The notes under the pieces: model-generated
Databases searched by the model: none
What the model saw: the letters and a program-made list of their open reading frames with translations, nothing else
What the model was told of the DNA's origin: nothing
Origin: CAXSBA01 sp965277105
GTDB taxonomy: Bacteria > Spirochaetota > UBA12135 > COTS27 > CAXSBA01
Direction: 5' to 3'
Assembly: GCA_965277105.1 (NCBI GenBank)
Contig: OZ255710.1
Span: 62,001 to 126,000 of the forward strand
DNA: 64,000 nt
Shown here: positions 25,399-33,527 of the stretch, in pieces
Numbering within the stretch: position 1 is the stretch's first letter
How the letters are laid out: each line of letters starts with the position of its first letter
Program-made: the position numbers and the translations under genes

Positions 25399-26115
25399 TT
25401 AGTGCTTAGTGGAAGGTTCTTTTTTTAACCAAGCGCGATAATTCTTCACATTGCCAAAATAATCCACTTGCTCATTGAGGTGGAGAACTTTGCTGACATA
25501 CCTTTGGATATATTCCGTATCATGACTAACTAAAAGGATAGTCGTTTTTTGTACTTCGTGGAGTTCTTTTAATAAAAGAAAAAAATCTTTTTTTTTTTCA
25601 ACATCTAAAGCGGTGGAAGGCTCATCTAAAATGAGAAAAGTAGGAGTATTAATTAACGCTCGAGCTAAAAGAGTTTTTTGTTGTTCTCCGCCTGAGAGCT
25701 CGCTATACATCCTTTCTTTTAGATGATTAATCTTGAGTTTATCTAAAATATTAGTAATTTTATTTTGCCTTATTTTTTTGCTTAAAAAAAGTTGTTTACT
25801 GGTTATCCCGGTGGTTATCACTTCTTCTACGTTGGCGGGCATTAATTGATTAAGGTTAGAATTTTTTTGAGGGAGATAGCCAATTTTATGATGCTCTTGA
25901 AATTTTTTTCTATTTTTTCCCCATAAACTAATTTTCCCTTCTACATACGGGACTAACCCTAGCGCTGTTTTTATTAGAGTGGATTTCCCACCGCCATTGG
26001 GCCCAGTTAGACCGATAAAGTCTCCTGGGTTAATGGCGATAGTAATATTTTTTAGGATTCTTCTAGTGTTTAAGAAGACTGATAAATTTTGAGTGGCAAG
26101 AATGGATTCTCCCAA
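25399..26115 (-). CDS. znuC: Zinc ABC transporter, ATP-binding subunit
   Basis: ATPase that powers ZnuB. Walker A is GPNGGGKSTLIKTALG, the Q-loop is GYLPQKNSNLNQLMP, the ABC signature ELSGGEQQKTLLARAL, Walker B FLILDEPSTALD and the switch His in LLVSHD. The 238 residues are normal. It lies 5 nt after znuA and 16 nt before znuB and is certainly cotranscribed with them. Confidence 0.95.
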   Translation of the reverse strand: MGESILATQNLSVFLNTRRILKNITIAINPGDFIGLTGPNGGGKSTLIKTALGLVPYVEGKISLWGKNRKKFQEHHKIGYLPQKNSNLNQLMPANVEEVITTGITSKQLFLSKKIRQNKITNILDKLKINHLKERMYSELSGGEQQKTLLARALINTPTFLILDEPSTALDVEKKKDFFLLLKELHEVQKTTILLVSHDTEYIQRYVSKVLHLNEQVDYFGNVKNYRAWLKKEPSTKH

Positions 26116-26120
26116 AATTT

Positions 26121-27299
26121 TTATTGGCAGTCAAGTCCTTTTTTTAAGCTGGCTAAATTGCCTTCCATTATATCAAAGTAACTAACTCCTTGGTCGATTT
26201 GCTCGGGAGTTAGCACGTTAGCGTTACTAAGAGGAAGTAATTCAACTTTAGCATTCTCCATTAAACTACGATTTTTAGGAGATTTTTCCGTTTCTTCATA
26301 AAAAACATATTTTACTTTTTCTTTTTCTATCTCGGAGGTTATTCCCATAAAAGATTTTAGGCGCATTTCTGCTTGGGAAGAAAGGTTATCAATAAAAGGG
26401 GTGTAATGAAGATCATAGCGCTCGGCTACATAGGAAAAAGCATTATGTCCTAGAAGATAAAAATCTTTGCTCCCACAACTAGCTAAACTAGTTTGATATT
26501 TTTCGTGTAATGCTGAAAGTTTTTCCTGTAAAACTTGCTTGTTAGCTTCTATGGTTTCTTTTCGCTCGGGGAATGCTTGGATTAAATTATCACTAAGGTA
26601 ATCAATCGCTTTACTCGTAATAGAAAAGTCTAACCAAAAGTGGGGGTCAAATTCTCCATGGTCATGGTGATGTTTGTCGTGGTGACCAGCGTGGTCGTCG
26701 CGGTGTTCATCATGGTGTCCTTCCTTGTGATCGTCGTGATGTTTGTCGTGGTGACCAGCGTGGTCGTCGTGGTGTTCATCATGGTGTCCTTCCTTGTGAT
26801 CGTCGTGATGTTTGTCGTGGTCGTCATGGTGCCCTTCTTTGTGATCATCGTGATGACCTTCATGTTCGCCGTGATGTTCATCGTGGCCATCATGGGCTAG
26901 TAAGTCTCCTTCTACTCCTTCGCTTAAATTGATTATTAAAGTATTGGATGAAAGATTCTTGCTTACTTTATCCATCCAAGGCGACATTGCTTCACTAGTG
27001 TAAACTACAACGCTAGCCGCTTTTAACGTTTCTAGATCTTGGGGTTGCGGGGTAAAGCTGTGAGCATCTTGGCCTAAAGTTAGCCAAGCAACTTCCATAT
27101 CCTCAGAGACTAACTCCTTAGCTAAAGAAAAGAAAGGGAAAAGGGTGACTACCACCGATGGCTTTTCCCCTTGCGAAGGGCTAATCTTAAAAAATCTATT
27201 CTGAGTTATAGCAAAAAAAACAATGAGCAAAGCTAAACCTATAACTAGAAAAGCATAGATTGGTTTAATTTTTTTGGGTTGATTTTTTGATTGGGTCAT
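26121..27299 (-). CDS. znuA: Zinc ABC transporter, substrate-binding protein with expanded His-rich loop
   Basis: Captures periplasmic zinc for ZnuBC. An N-terminal hydrophobic segment (IYAFLVIGLALLIVFFAI) anchors or exports it; a cleavage site is not obvious. The cluster A-I fold follows with VVVTLFPFFSLAKEL, DAHSFTPQPQD (first zinc His), FDPHFWLDF (second) and LLGHNAFSYVAERY (third). Between first and second ligands lies a long loop made almost only of His, Asp, Lys, Glu and Gly. I start at the ATG at 27299, which has AAGGA seven bases upstream; an upstream ATG at 27326 would overlap zur. Confidence 0.95.
   Translation of the reverse strand: MTQSKNQPKKIKPIYAFLVIGLALLIVFFAITQNRFFKISPSQGEKPSVVVTLFPFFSLAKELVSEDMEVAWLTLGQDAHSFTPQPQDLETLKAASVVVYTSEAMSPWMDKVSKNLSSNTLIINLSEGVEGDLLAHDGHDEHHGEHEGHHDDHKEGHHDDHDKHHDDHKEGHHDEHHDDHAGHHDKHHDDHKEGHHDEHRDDHAGHHDKHHHDHGEFDPHFWLDFSITSKAIDYLSDNLIQAFPERKETIEANKQVLQEKLSALHEKYQTSLASCGSKDFYLLGHNAFSYVAERYDLHYTPFIDNLSSQAEMRLKSFMGITSEIEKEKVKYVFYEETEKSPKNRSLMENAKVELLPLSNANVLTPEQIDQGVSYFDIMEGNLASLKKGLDCQ
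26671..26820 (-). repeat. 69-bp in-frame repeat in znuA coding the His-rich loop
   Basis: Two 69-bp units (26671-26739 and 26740-26808) differ at one base (C/T at 26701/26770) and a third begins at 26809 and breaks off after about 12 bases. Each unit codes 23 residues with eleven His or so. Being a multiple of three, the unit can vary in number without breaking znuA. Neighbouring sequence to 26900 is made of diverged shorter His-Asp units. Confidence 0.95.
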
Positions 27300-27316
27300 A
27301 ATGTTTTCCTTATTAT

Positions 27317-27748
27317 TTATTGACATTTTTTACAGTACCCATAAAAATCCATAATATGACTTTTGATTTGAAAATCATTTTTTTGAATTATTTTCTTTTC
27401 TCGCTCTTGGAGATGATCATCAGCTATATTGAATTTTTGAATTTTTTGGCACTCTAAACAGATTAAATGGTGATGATTGTGTTCTGGTAGCTCGTAATAA
27501 TCTAACCCTAAAATGTTATTTTTGACAATAAGATTATTTTTCACTAATAAAACTAATTCTCTAAAGATAGTTGAGCGATTGGGGTGGAGATTGTGCTCTG
27601 CTAGTTTTTTCACCAAATCCTTTTGGTTTAGCAAGCACTTTTCCTCGGTTAAAATATCGATAATCTTATCCCTGACTTTACTCCTTCTCTTCCCTTTACC
27701 TCTTAAAAAACTAAGAATTTTTATTTTTTTTTTGTTTTTCCCCATCAC
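27317..27748 (-). CDS. zur: Fur-family zinc uptake regulator
   Basis: Zinc-sensing repressor, named Zur from its operon. A winged-helix DNA-binding half (KDLVKKLAEHNLHPNRSTIFRELVLLVKNNLI) is followed by the metal domain with HNHHHLICLECQKIQKF and the C-terminal CKKC; the CxxC pairs form the structural zinc site and the His cluster the sensing site. At 143 residues it has normal Fur length. It is first in the operon, directly behind a 33-bp palindrome, so it probably represses itself together with znuACB. Two adjacent ATG codons can serve as start. Confidence 0.9.
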   Translation of the reverse strand: MMGKNKKKIKILSFLRGKGKRRSKVRDKIIDILTEEKCLLNQKDLVKKLAEHNLHPNRSTIFRELVLLVKNNLIVKNNILGLDYYELPEHNHHHLICLECQKIQKFNIADDHLQEREKKIIQKNDFQIKSHIMDFYGYCKKCQ

Positions 27749-27759
27749 TAATTTAATCT

Positions 27760-27792
27760 AAAATTTAATGCAACAATGTTGCGCTAAATTTT
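27760..27792. promoter_or_regulatory. Candidate Zur operator, 33-bp palindrome
   Basis: Left half AAAATTTAATGCAACA (27760-27775) and right half TGTTGCGCTAAATTTT (27777-27792) are reverse complements at 14 of 16 positions around a central A. It lies 11 nt before the zur ATG and downstream of a minus-strand TATAAT (27806-27801), a position where a bound repressor would block transcription. Zinc-bound Zur proteins bind such AT-rich palindromes, but the exact consensus in this organism is unknown. Confidence 0.8.
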
Positions 27793-27800
27793 GTGCTAAT

Positions 27801-27806
27801 ATTATA
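27801..27806 (-). promoter_or_regulatory. -10 box of the zinc operon
   Basis: TATAAT on the minus strand, immediately upstream of the palindrome, so that transcription would start inside or at the edge of the operator. The remaining spacer up to the rhomboid gene (about 27810-28090) is AT-rich and shows no gene, hairpin terminator or further repeat. Confidence 0.5.
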
Positions 27807-28094
27807 TAATATATTTTTTTAAGGTAATTTTTTTTTTCGAATTTTTATTTAAAATTTACTTTTTAATAAAAATTTAAAAAATCCTGATGAAGGAATAAAC
27901 ATAAAATCTAAATAGATGAATAGATGAAGTGGTTTAAATAATTTAACTAATAAAGTTATTTTTTTGCTTTTTAGACTGTTTTTAGGGTATAATATAATAT
28001 CATTCATAATCTTTCTTGAATTTTTTAAAATTTATTACGATTATTAATTAATGCCTAATCATAAATACTACTTTTAATATTTCACCATCACCGC

Positions 28095-28100
28095 TATAAT
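28095..28100 (+). promoter_or_regulatory. -10 box close to the rhomboid start
   Basis: TATAAT ends 11 nt before the ATG of the rhomboid gene; there is no Shine-Dalgarno in between. A start site six or seven bases downstream would leave a leader of only a few nucleotides. Confidence 0.5.
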
Positions 28101-28111
28101 AAATAATACTT

Positions 28112-29041
28112 ATGTTTTTTTACCAGAGAATTACCCCAGCCGTTAAAGCACTTTTAGTCGTTAATGTTGCCATTTACCTAGTGCAGGTTATAAGTTCTAT
28201 CACTATTGCTAATAATTTTTTAGAATTTAATTTTGCTCTCCATTATTTATCAGTTTTGTACGAGTACAAATTTTGGCAGATTTTTACGTATATGTTCCTT
28301 CATGGGGGCTTATGGCATTTGCTTTTTAATATGCTCGCCTTATATTTTTTGGGGAGTGAAATTGAGCGCGAATGGGGAACTAAGCATTTCCTTCGCTATT
28401 ACTTAGCCACTGGCGTTGGGGCGGGAATTATTATTTTCTTGTTTGACAGTGCTATTGTTTTAATTAACCCGGCACTTATTAGCAATTTAGGCTACACGTT
28501 AGGGGCAAGTGGGGCTATTTTTGGCTTGCTTTTGGCTTACTCCCTTTTGTTTAGTGAAAGAAGAATTACCCTGCTTCTTTTTTTTATTTTACCCGTTAAT
28601 ATAAAAGCAAAAAATTTACTTTTATTGTCATTAGGGATTAGTTTTTTATTTCCTTTGTTATTTGCCGGAATGCGTATATCTAATATTGGTCATGTCGGAG
28701 GGGTATTATCGGGTTTTTTATATTTCTTTTTTTATCGTAAAAACCAAACTTATTTTTACTGCATTTATGCCATTAAAGAGGGGTGGGAAAAATTTAAAAA
28801 ACTTCTCTTCCCAGCTAAAATAAAGAAGGTTGATCCTACTAGTGGTGGGGTTAAATTTAATCGTAACTTTTCTTATAGTGAAAAAATTGATGAAACTAAA
28901 ATGTCTAGTTATGAAATAGAAGAAAAAATTGACCAGCTTTTAGATAAAATTTCTTTAAGAGGACTTAAAGGGCTAACGGAAGAAGAAAAAAAATTCTTAG
29001 AAAGAGTTAGCCACTTATATAAACATAAATTCCCTAAATAA
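28112..29041 (+). CDS. Rhomboid family intramembrane serine protease
   Basis: Cleaves membrane proteins within the bilayer. Six or so hydrophobic helices are visible. The helix-2 motif HGGLWHLLFNMLALYFLGSEIE, the catalytic Ser in LGASGAIFGLLLAYSLLF and the catalytic His in NIGHVGGVLSGF make the dyad complete. After the membrane part (about 1-205) comes a soluble tail ending in EKIDQLLDKISLRGLKGLTEEEKKFLERVS, a small helical element seen at the end of many bacterial rhomboids. Targets are unknown. The M23-like gene follows 26 nt later. Confidence 0.94.
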   Translation: MFFYQRITPAVKALLVVNVAIYLVQVISSITIANNFLEFNFALHYLSVLYEYKFWQIFTYMFLHGGLWHLLFNMLALYFLGSEIEREWGTKHFLRYYLATGVGAGIIIFLFDSAIVLINPALISNLGYTLGASGAIFGLLLAYSLLFSERRITLLLFFILPVNIKAKNLLLLSLGISFLFPLLFAGMRISNIGHVGGVLSGFLYFFFYRKNQTYFYCIYAIKEGWEKFKKLLFPAKIKKVDPTSGGVKFNRNFSYSEKIDETKMSSYEIEEKIDQLLDKISLRGLKGLTEEEKKFLERVSHLYKHKFPK

Positions 29042-29067
29042 AATTTAATTTAAAAAGTTTCTGTTAT

Positions 29068-29988
29068 ATGTTCAAAAAAAACTACACTATCAAAATAGCC
29101 AGTTATTCCCGCAATAAAAAATCAATTAACTTTAAAATTCCTTTCTTTTTGTTTTGGAGTATTGTCGTTTGTTTTTTATTTGTTAGTTTGTTTTTTATTT
29201 ATTTTTCTAGTAAAAATATAATCACCAAATACCAAATAGCAAAATTAAAAAGTAGCAATGCTCTCCAAAAAGAAAAAATAGATCTTTATATTAATTTTTA
29301 TAAAGATTACTTCTCCCAGTTGGAAATAATGAAATTTTATTTAGATAACAACTTTTTGGTTGGAGGAGACTCCGCTCGTAAGCACTTTATTGAAACGGGA
29401 GAAATGCCGGAGCCTATTGAAGGATTAGGGGGGAAAAAAATAAAACTAGATTTTGATTTAAACCGGATTAAAGCAAATGAGGTTAAGAAGAAAAAAAATG
29501 CCTTAGAAAGTTTAGACAATCAGCAAGTAATTGCTTTGTTTGATAACAACTCCGCCTATTTAAATAAAAGCATCAACTTTTTTAATGAAATAACAGACAG
29601 TTTTGAAGTTAATAAAAATAATAATTTAGAGTATTTGCCTTTCTTATTCCCGGTTGCGAGTAATTATCTGTATAAAATTCAAGAGCGGAAAAACTATGTT
29701 GTTTTAATGTTAAAAGAAAAGTCCAATATTTTTGCTACGGCTAAAGGGAAAATTATTCGTATTGAGCAGGGGAAAAATAATCGGAGCTTGATTGTTTTAA
29801 AACATAAACTAGGGATTGAAACCTATTACGACGGCGTAGAAAAAGTTTCCGTTAAAAAAGACCAAGAAGTTTTGAAAGGAGAAATTCTCGGCGAGAACTC
29901 TGAGGAGTCACTGCTTATTTATCAGATTAAAATTGGTAATGAGTTTATTCCACCTTTAGAGTTTATTATATCGTCTATTAAATCTTAA
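29068..29988 (+). CDS. Membrane-anchored degenerate M23/LytM-like protein
   Basis: An N-terminal transmembrane helix (FFLFWSIVVCFLFVSLFFIYF, about residues 26-46) is followed by a coiled-coil-like stretch and a C-terminal domain (about 205-300) with FATAKGKIIRIEQGKNNRSLIVLKHKLGIETYYDGVEKVSVKKDQEVLKGEILG, the beta-fold of M23 endopeptidases. The usual metal ligands HxxxD and HxH are missing, since HKLGIETYYDG stands where H..G..T.Y.H is normal. It is therefore probably not an enzyme but, like EnvC or NlpD, a regulator or scaffold of cell-wall hydrolysis. It follows the rhomboid gene closely. Confidence 0.75.
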   Translation: MFKKNYTIKIASYSRNKKSINFKIPFFLFWSIVVCFLFVSLFFIYFSSKNIITKYQIAKLKSSNALQKEKIDLYINFYKDYFSQLEIMKFYLDNNFLVGGDSARKHFIETGEMPEPIEGLGGKKIKLDFDLNRIKANEVKKKKNALESLDNQQVIALFDNNSAYLNKSINFFNEITDSFEVNKNNNLEYLPFLFPVASNYLYKIQERKNYVVLMLKEKSNIFATAKGKIIRIEQGKNNRSLIVLKHKLGIETYYDGVEKVSVKKDQEVLKGEILGENSEESLLIYQIKIGNEFIPPLEFIISSIKS

Positions 29989-30023
29989 ATAAATTATTAT
30001 GTTAATATAATAATTTATTTTTT

Positions 30024-31127
30024 TCAACTAAAATTATTAATAGTTTTAATAATAAAGTCGGTTGCTTTTTTCGATAGAAAAGGGTGAATCGGTAGAGAAA
30101 AAATCTGCTTAGCAATTTTCTCAGCATTGGGGAAATCTCCCTTTTTGTGCTTTAAAAAACTAAACGCTTTTTGCAGATGCAGAGGAATGGGATAATAAAT
30201 CGCCCAAGGTATCTTTTTTTCACTTAAATAGTCTAGTAGTTTTTTCCGTGGTTTTTTGGCAATTAGAGAAAATTGAGCGTAAGCCGAGTAAACCCCGTCA
30301 GCAATTTTTTGGGGTGTGAAAAAATCTGGATTAATCTTTTCCTTGTAGGCGGTAGCGATTTGATTGCGCTTGGTTATTTCTTCATCCAAATAGCGCAATT
30401 TCACTTTTAAAACTGCCGCTTGCAGACTATCCAAACGCCCATTGATCCCAATAAAGGTATGATGATATTTTTTTGTCTGCCCATGATTTAAAAGAATGCG
30501 TACTCTTTCGGCTAATTTAGAATTATTTTTAACCATAACCGCTCCCCCATCACCATATCCTCCTAGGGGCTTAGAAGGGAAAAAACTAGTAGCTGCTATT
30601 GACGAGAGGTTGCCAGATTTTTTATCATAGTAACTCCCGCCTATGGATTGGGCGGCATCTTCAATCACCGCTAGCTCATGCTCTTGGGCTATTTGGTTAA
30701 TGGCTTTCATATTGCTTGGAGCCCCAAACAAAGAAACGGGCAAAATGGCCTTGGTCTTAGGAGTGATTTTTTTTTTAATGTCTTGGTCACAAATATTAAA
30801 ATCATCCGCGTTGCAATCAACAAACACTGGAGTAGCGCCTAAGTAGCTGATCGCTTCTGCTGTGGCAATAAAAGTAAAAGGCGTAGTGATAACCTCATCA
30901 CCTCCCCTGATGCCTAGGGCTGCTAAGGATAAGAATAAAGCGTCTGTCCCACTAGAGCACGCGATTGCATCTCGCACTTCTAAATATTTGGCTAATTCTT
31001 CTTCTAATTCTCTTACCACTTTGCCCTGAATGAAAGATGTGCTCTCAATAACTTTCTTCAAAGCTAAGTCAATTTCTTTTTGATAAAGGGTGTATTGTTT
31101 TTTTAAATCTAAGGCAGTAATTTTCAT
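30024..31127 (-). CDS. DegT/DnrJ/EryC1-family sugar aminotransferase
   Basis: PLP-dependent aminotransferase acting on nucleotide-linked keto sugars. Motifs are ACSSGTDALFLSLAALGI, GDEVITTPFTFIATAEAI, the PLP-contact EDAAQSIGGSYYDKKSGN and the Schiff-base Lys in TSFFPSKPLGGYGDGGAVMV, then NGRLDSLQAAVLKVKL. At 367 residues it is of family length. Sugar specificity cannot be read; a role in surface polysaccharide synthesis is likely because a CapD-type dehydratase gene is also present at 42.4 kb. Confidence 0.93.
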   Translation of the reverse strand: MKITALDLKKQYTLYQKEIDLALKKVIESTSFIQGKVVRELEEELAKYLEVRDAIACSSGTDALFLSLAALGIRGGDEVITTPFTFIATAEAISYLGATPVFVDCNADDFNICDQDIKKKITPKTKAILPVSLFGAPSNMKAINQIAQEHELAVIEDAAQSIGGSYYDKKSGNLSSIAATSFFPSKPLGGYGDGGAVMVKNNSKLAERVRILLNHGQTKKYHHTFIGINGRLDSLQAAVLKVKLRYLDEEITKRNQIATAYKEKINPDFFTPQKIADGVYSAYAQFSLIAKKPRKKLLDYLSEKKIPWAIYYPIPLHLQKAFSFLKHKKGDFPNAEKIAKQIFSLPIHPFLSKKATDFIIKTINNFS

Positions 31128-31133
31128 TATTTA

Positions 31134-31139
31134 ATTATA
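31134..31139 (-). promoter_or_regulatory. -10 box directly before the sugar aminotransferase gene
   Basis: On the minus strand TATAAT is followed by only six bases (TAAATA) before the ATG at 31127, so transcription would begin at or within the start codon. No Shine-Dalgarno is present. Confidence 0.5.
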
Positions 31140-31156
31140 ATTTATTATTTAACCAA

Positions 31157-32566
31157 CTATTTTAAATTAGGTTTAATCATCTTAAAAGGGTCAAGGATTT
31201 TTTCTGCTTTTTCTCGAGGCAGATAATTTTTCTCAACCACAATATCGATAATTTTTTTGTTTTTCTCTAGTGCTTCTTTGGCTATTTTAGAAGTAACTTG
31301 GTACCCTAAGTGAGTATTGAGAGCAGTTATGAGTCCGGTACTGTTTTCTACTAACTCTCGACAACGCTCAGGGTTGGCGGTAATCCCTTTGACACAGAGT
31401 TTTTCTAGGGTATCCATAGCTGTGATTAATAAATTAATCGAAGCTAGTGTATTGTAAGTTATGATTGGCCCCATAACGTTTAGTTCTAACTGCCCGGCCT
31501 CAGCTGCTAGGGTAACGGATAAATCTCGCCCAATAACCTGAAAGGCAATTTGATTAACAATTTCGGGGATAACTGGATTAACTTTTCCCGGCATAATAGA
31601 AGATCCAGGTTGCCTAGCCGGTAGGTTGATCTCGCCTAATCCCCCTCGAGGGCCGCTACTCATCAGTCGTAAGTCGTTACAGATACGAGAAAGCTTGACG
31701 GCTAGACGCTTTAAGCTACTAGAAAAGCTGACAAAAGCGCCCATATCGGAAGTGGCTTCAATTAAATCCGAGGCTTTAAAAAGTTTGGTCTTAGAAATTT
31801 TTTGCAACTCGGCTATGGCTAATTTACTATAGCGTGGGTGAGTATTAATTCCCGTTCCCACCGCCGTGGCGCCTAAATTCACTTGACGAAATAATTCCAC
31901 TTCTCTTTTCAAGTTATTGGATTCTAGTTTAAAGACGGTGTAATAAGAATGAAACGTTTGCCCTAGAGTAATGGGAACAGCATCTTGGAGTTGGGTTCTA
32001 GCTAGTTTAATGATATGAGTAAACTCCTTGCTTTTTTTTAAAAAGGTTAGGGATAAATTTTCTATAGAATTACAAAGTTTTTTGAAAATTAATAACACGC
32101 TTAACTTACTAGCGGTAGGATAAACGTCATTTGTGGATTGAGATAAATTCACGTCATTATTCGGGTGAAGAACTTTATAACTACCTAATGGTTGGTTTTT
32201 TATCTGAGAAGCGCGGTTGGCGATAACCTCATTGATATTCATATTCGTAGAAGTTCCCGCTCCCCCTTGAATAAAATCAAGGCAAAAATTCTCATGCCAT
32301 TTTCCTTGCATAATTTCTAAGCAAATTTTTTCTATCAATACCGCCTTGCTTTTATTGATCAATTTTAATTGATAATTTGCTCTAGTTGTAGCTTTTTTTA
32401 CCATAGCTAAAGCTTTGATAAAATGGGGGAAATTACTAATCGGGTAATGTTTTAAAGGGAAATTTTCTAAAGCCCTACTCGTCTGTCCTCCGTATAGTGC
32501 GTCTATGGGAACTTTTTGCTCCCCTAAAGAATCGGCTTCGGTTCGATATTCTTTTGCTTGGTTCAT
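31157..32566 (-). CDS. aspA: Aspartate ammonia-lyase
   Basis: Converts L-aspartate to fumarate and ammonia. QGGAGTSTNMNINEVIANRA and LARTQLQDAVPITLGQTF are the aspartase forms of the first two signature regions, and the catalytic flexible loop reads GSSIMPGKVNPVIPEIVNQ. VNLGATAVGTGINTH and the early DALYGGQTSRALENF also fit AspA better than fumarase C. At 469 residues it is normal. The gene overlaps the upstream methyltransferase by four bases (ATGA). Fumarase activity is the main alternative. Next to a GOGAT system it links nitrogen and TCA metabolism. Confidence 0.88.
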   Translation of the reverse strand: MNQAKEYRTEADSLGEQKVPIDALYGGQTSRALENFPLKHYPISNFPHFIKALAMVKKATTRANYQLKLINKSKAVLIEKICLEIMQGKWHENFCLDFIQGGAGTSTNMNINEVIANRASQIKNQPLGSYKVLHPNNDVNLSQSTNDVYPTASKLSVLLIFKKLCNSIENLSLTFLKKSKEFTHIIKLARTQLQDAVPITLGQTFHSYYTVFKLESNNLKREVELFRQVNLGATAVGTGINTHPRYSKLAIAELQKISKTKLFKASDLIEATSDMGAFVSFSSSLKRLAVKLSRICNDLRLMSSGPRGGLGEINLPARQPGSSIMPGKVNPVIPEIVNQIAFQVIGRDLSVTLAAEAGQLELNVMGPIITYNTLASINLLITAMDTLEKLCVKGITANPERCRELVENSTGLITALNTHLGYQVTSKIAKEALEKNKKIIDIVVEKNYLPREKAEKILDPFKMIKPNLK

Positions 32567-33465
32567 TTTTTTTTTATTTTTAAAAATAAGTATTTTTTTT
32601 CTTTTTTAAATTTTTGGGGATTGACCACTTCAAAGTTAATCTTATCTACTTGCTCACCTAGAGTATCAGAAAAAAGATAGTGCATTAAAGGATGAGTGAA
32701 AGCTAGGTTTTTTTTATAATGAGTGAGGAGAGGAGCGGTAAAAGTTGTTACTAAAAAATAGACGTAACCCAAAGTTGGCAATACGTTATCGGTGCAGTCT
32801 TTTTCTTCCTTGACAGTGAGGCTATATCTTTTTAGGAGAGATTTAAAGTCTCGATACGTATGCCCCGAAGGGTTTTGGGTTTGGTCGCTGATTCTAAAAT
32901 AGTCAAAAATAACCCAGGTGAGATGAGGTTTTTTTTGTAACCAATCAGCCATTTTTTGGATAGTTTTTTCTAAAGGAAGGTATTGAAAAGACTCGGCCAT
33001 TAAAACGACATCTAGCTTGAGATAGTTTTTAATCTCTTCAAAAATAACTTCTTCAAAACCACTACAAATAACATCAAGGCTGGGAAAATTTTTTTGGATG
33101 TGATGGTATTGTTCTAAGTTAGGGGTTACTCCTTGTGCTTTTTTTTTATTTTTTTTTAGTAGGTTTAAAAGAGTACCATTCCCACACCCTACGTCTAATA
33201 CAACTTGGTAGGGCTTTAACTTCTTTAATAAAAAGTCGTTATAATCATGCATAGCGGTTGCAATATCGGCAAAAGCTAATTTTTTATAATCAGTGGTAGG
33301 CTTTTTAAAAAAACCATAGTGGAGATTTTCATAAGCAAAAAGTTTAGAGTAAAGCTCTAGATCTAAATCGTTTTTAGCGTCCCATCTTTTTAAAGGATTT
33401 TTACGAGCGAAACCATATTTGAGAAACTGAGGTAAGTTAAAAATTTTGATGATAATATTTTTCAT
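32563..33465 (-). CDS. SAM-dependent methyltransferase (class I)
   Basis: A Rossmann-fold methyltransferase: the SAM-binding motif I is VVLDVGCGNGTLLNLL, followed by an acidic strand-2 region and VVLMAESFQYLPLEKTI. Residues 40-75 (FAYENLHYGFFKKPTTDYKK) recall enzymes acting on quinones, sterols or fatty acids. The C-terminal 90 residues hold hydrophobic stretches such as TLGYVYFLVTTFTAPLLTHY that may bind a lipid. Substrate unknown. Its stop overlaps the aspA start by four bases. It is divergent from holB. Confidence 0.8.
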   Translation of the reverse strand: MKNIIIKIFNLPQFLKYGFARKNPLKRWDAKNDLDLELYSKLFAYENLHYGFFKKPTTDYKKLAFADIATAMHDYNDFLLKKLKPYQVVLDVGCGNGTLLNLLKKNKKKAQGVTPNLEQYHHIQKNFPSLDVICSGFEEVIFEEIKNYLKLDVVLMAESFQYLPLEKTIQKMADWLQKKPHLTWVIFDYFRISDQTQNPSGHTYRDFKSLLKRYSLTVKEEKDCTDNVLPTLGYVYFLVTTFTAPLLTHYKKNLAFTHPLMHYLFSDTLGEQVDKINFEVVNPQKFKKEKKYLFLKIKKK

Positions 33466-33527
33466 ATAGCGTTTGTATAATTTATATTATATCCTTATTT
33501 TGTTTTAAAAAATTAATCCACTATTTT

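Noticed and set aside
26630..26900. Long plus- and minus-strand frames over the znuA His-rich loop
   Set aside because: They arise because GTC/GTG/ATG-rich repeat DNA has few stops in any frame; znuA in its proper frame explains the sequence.
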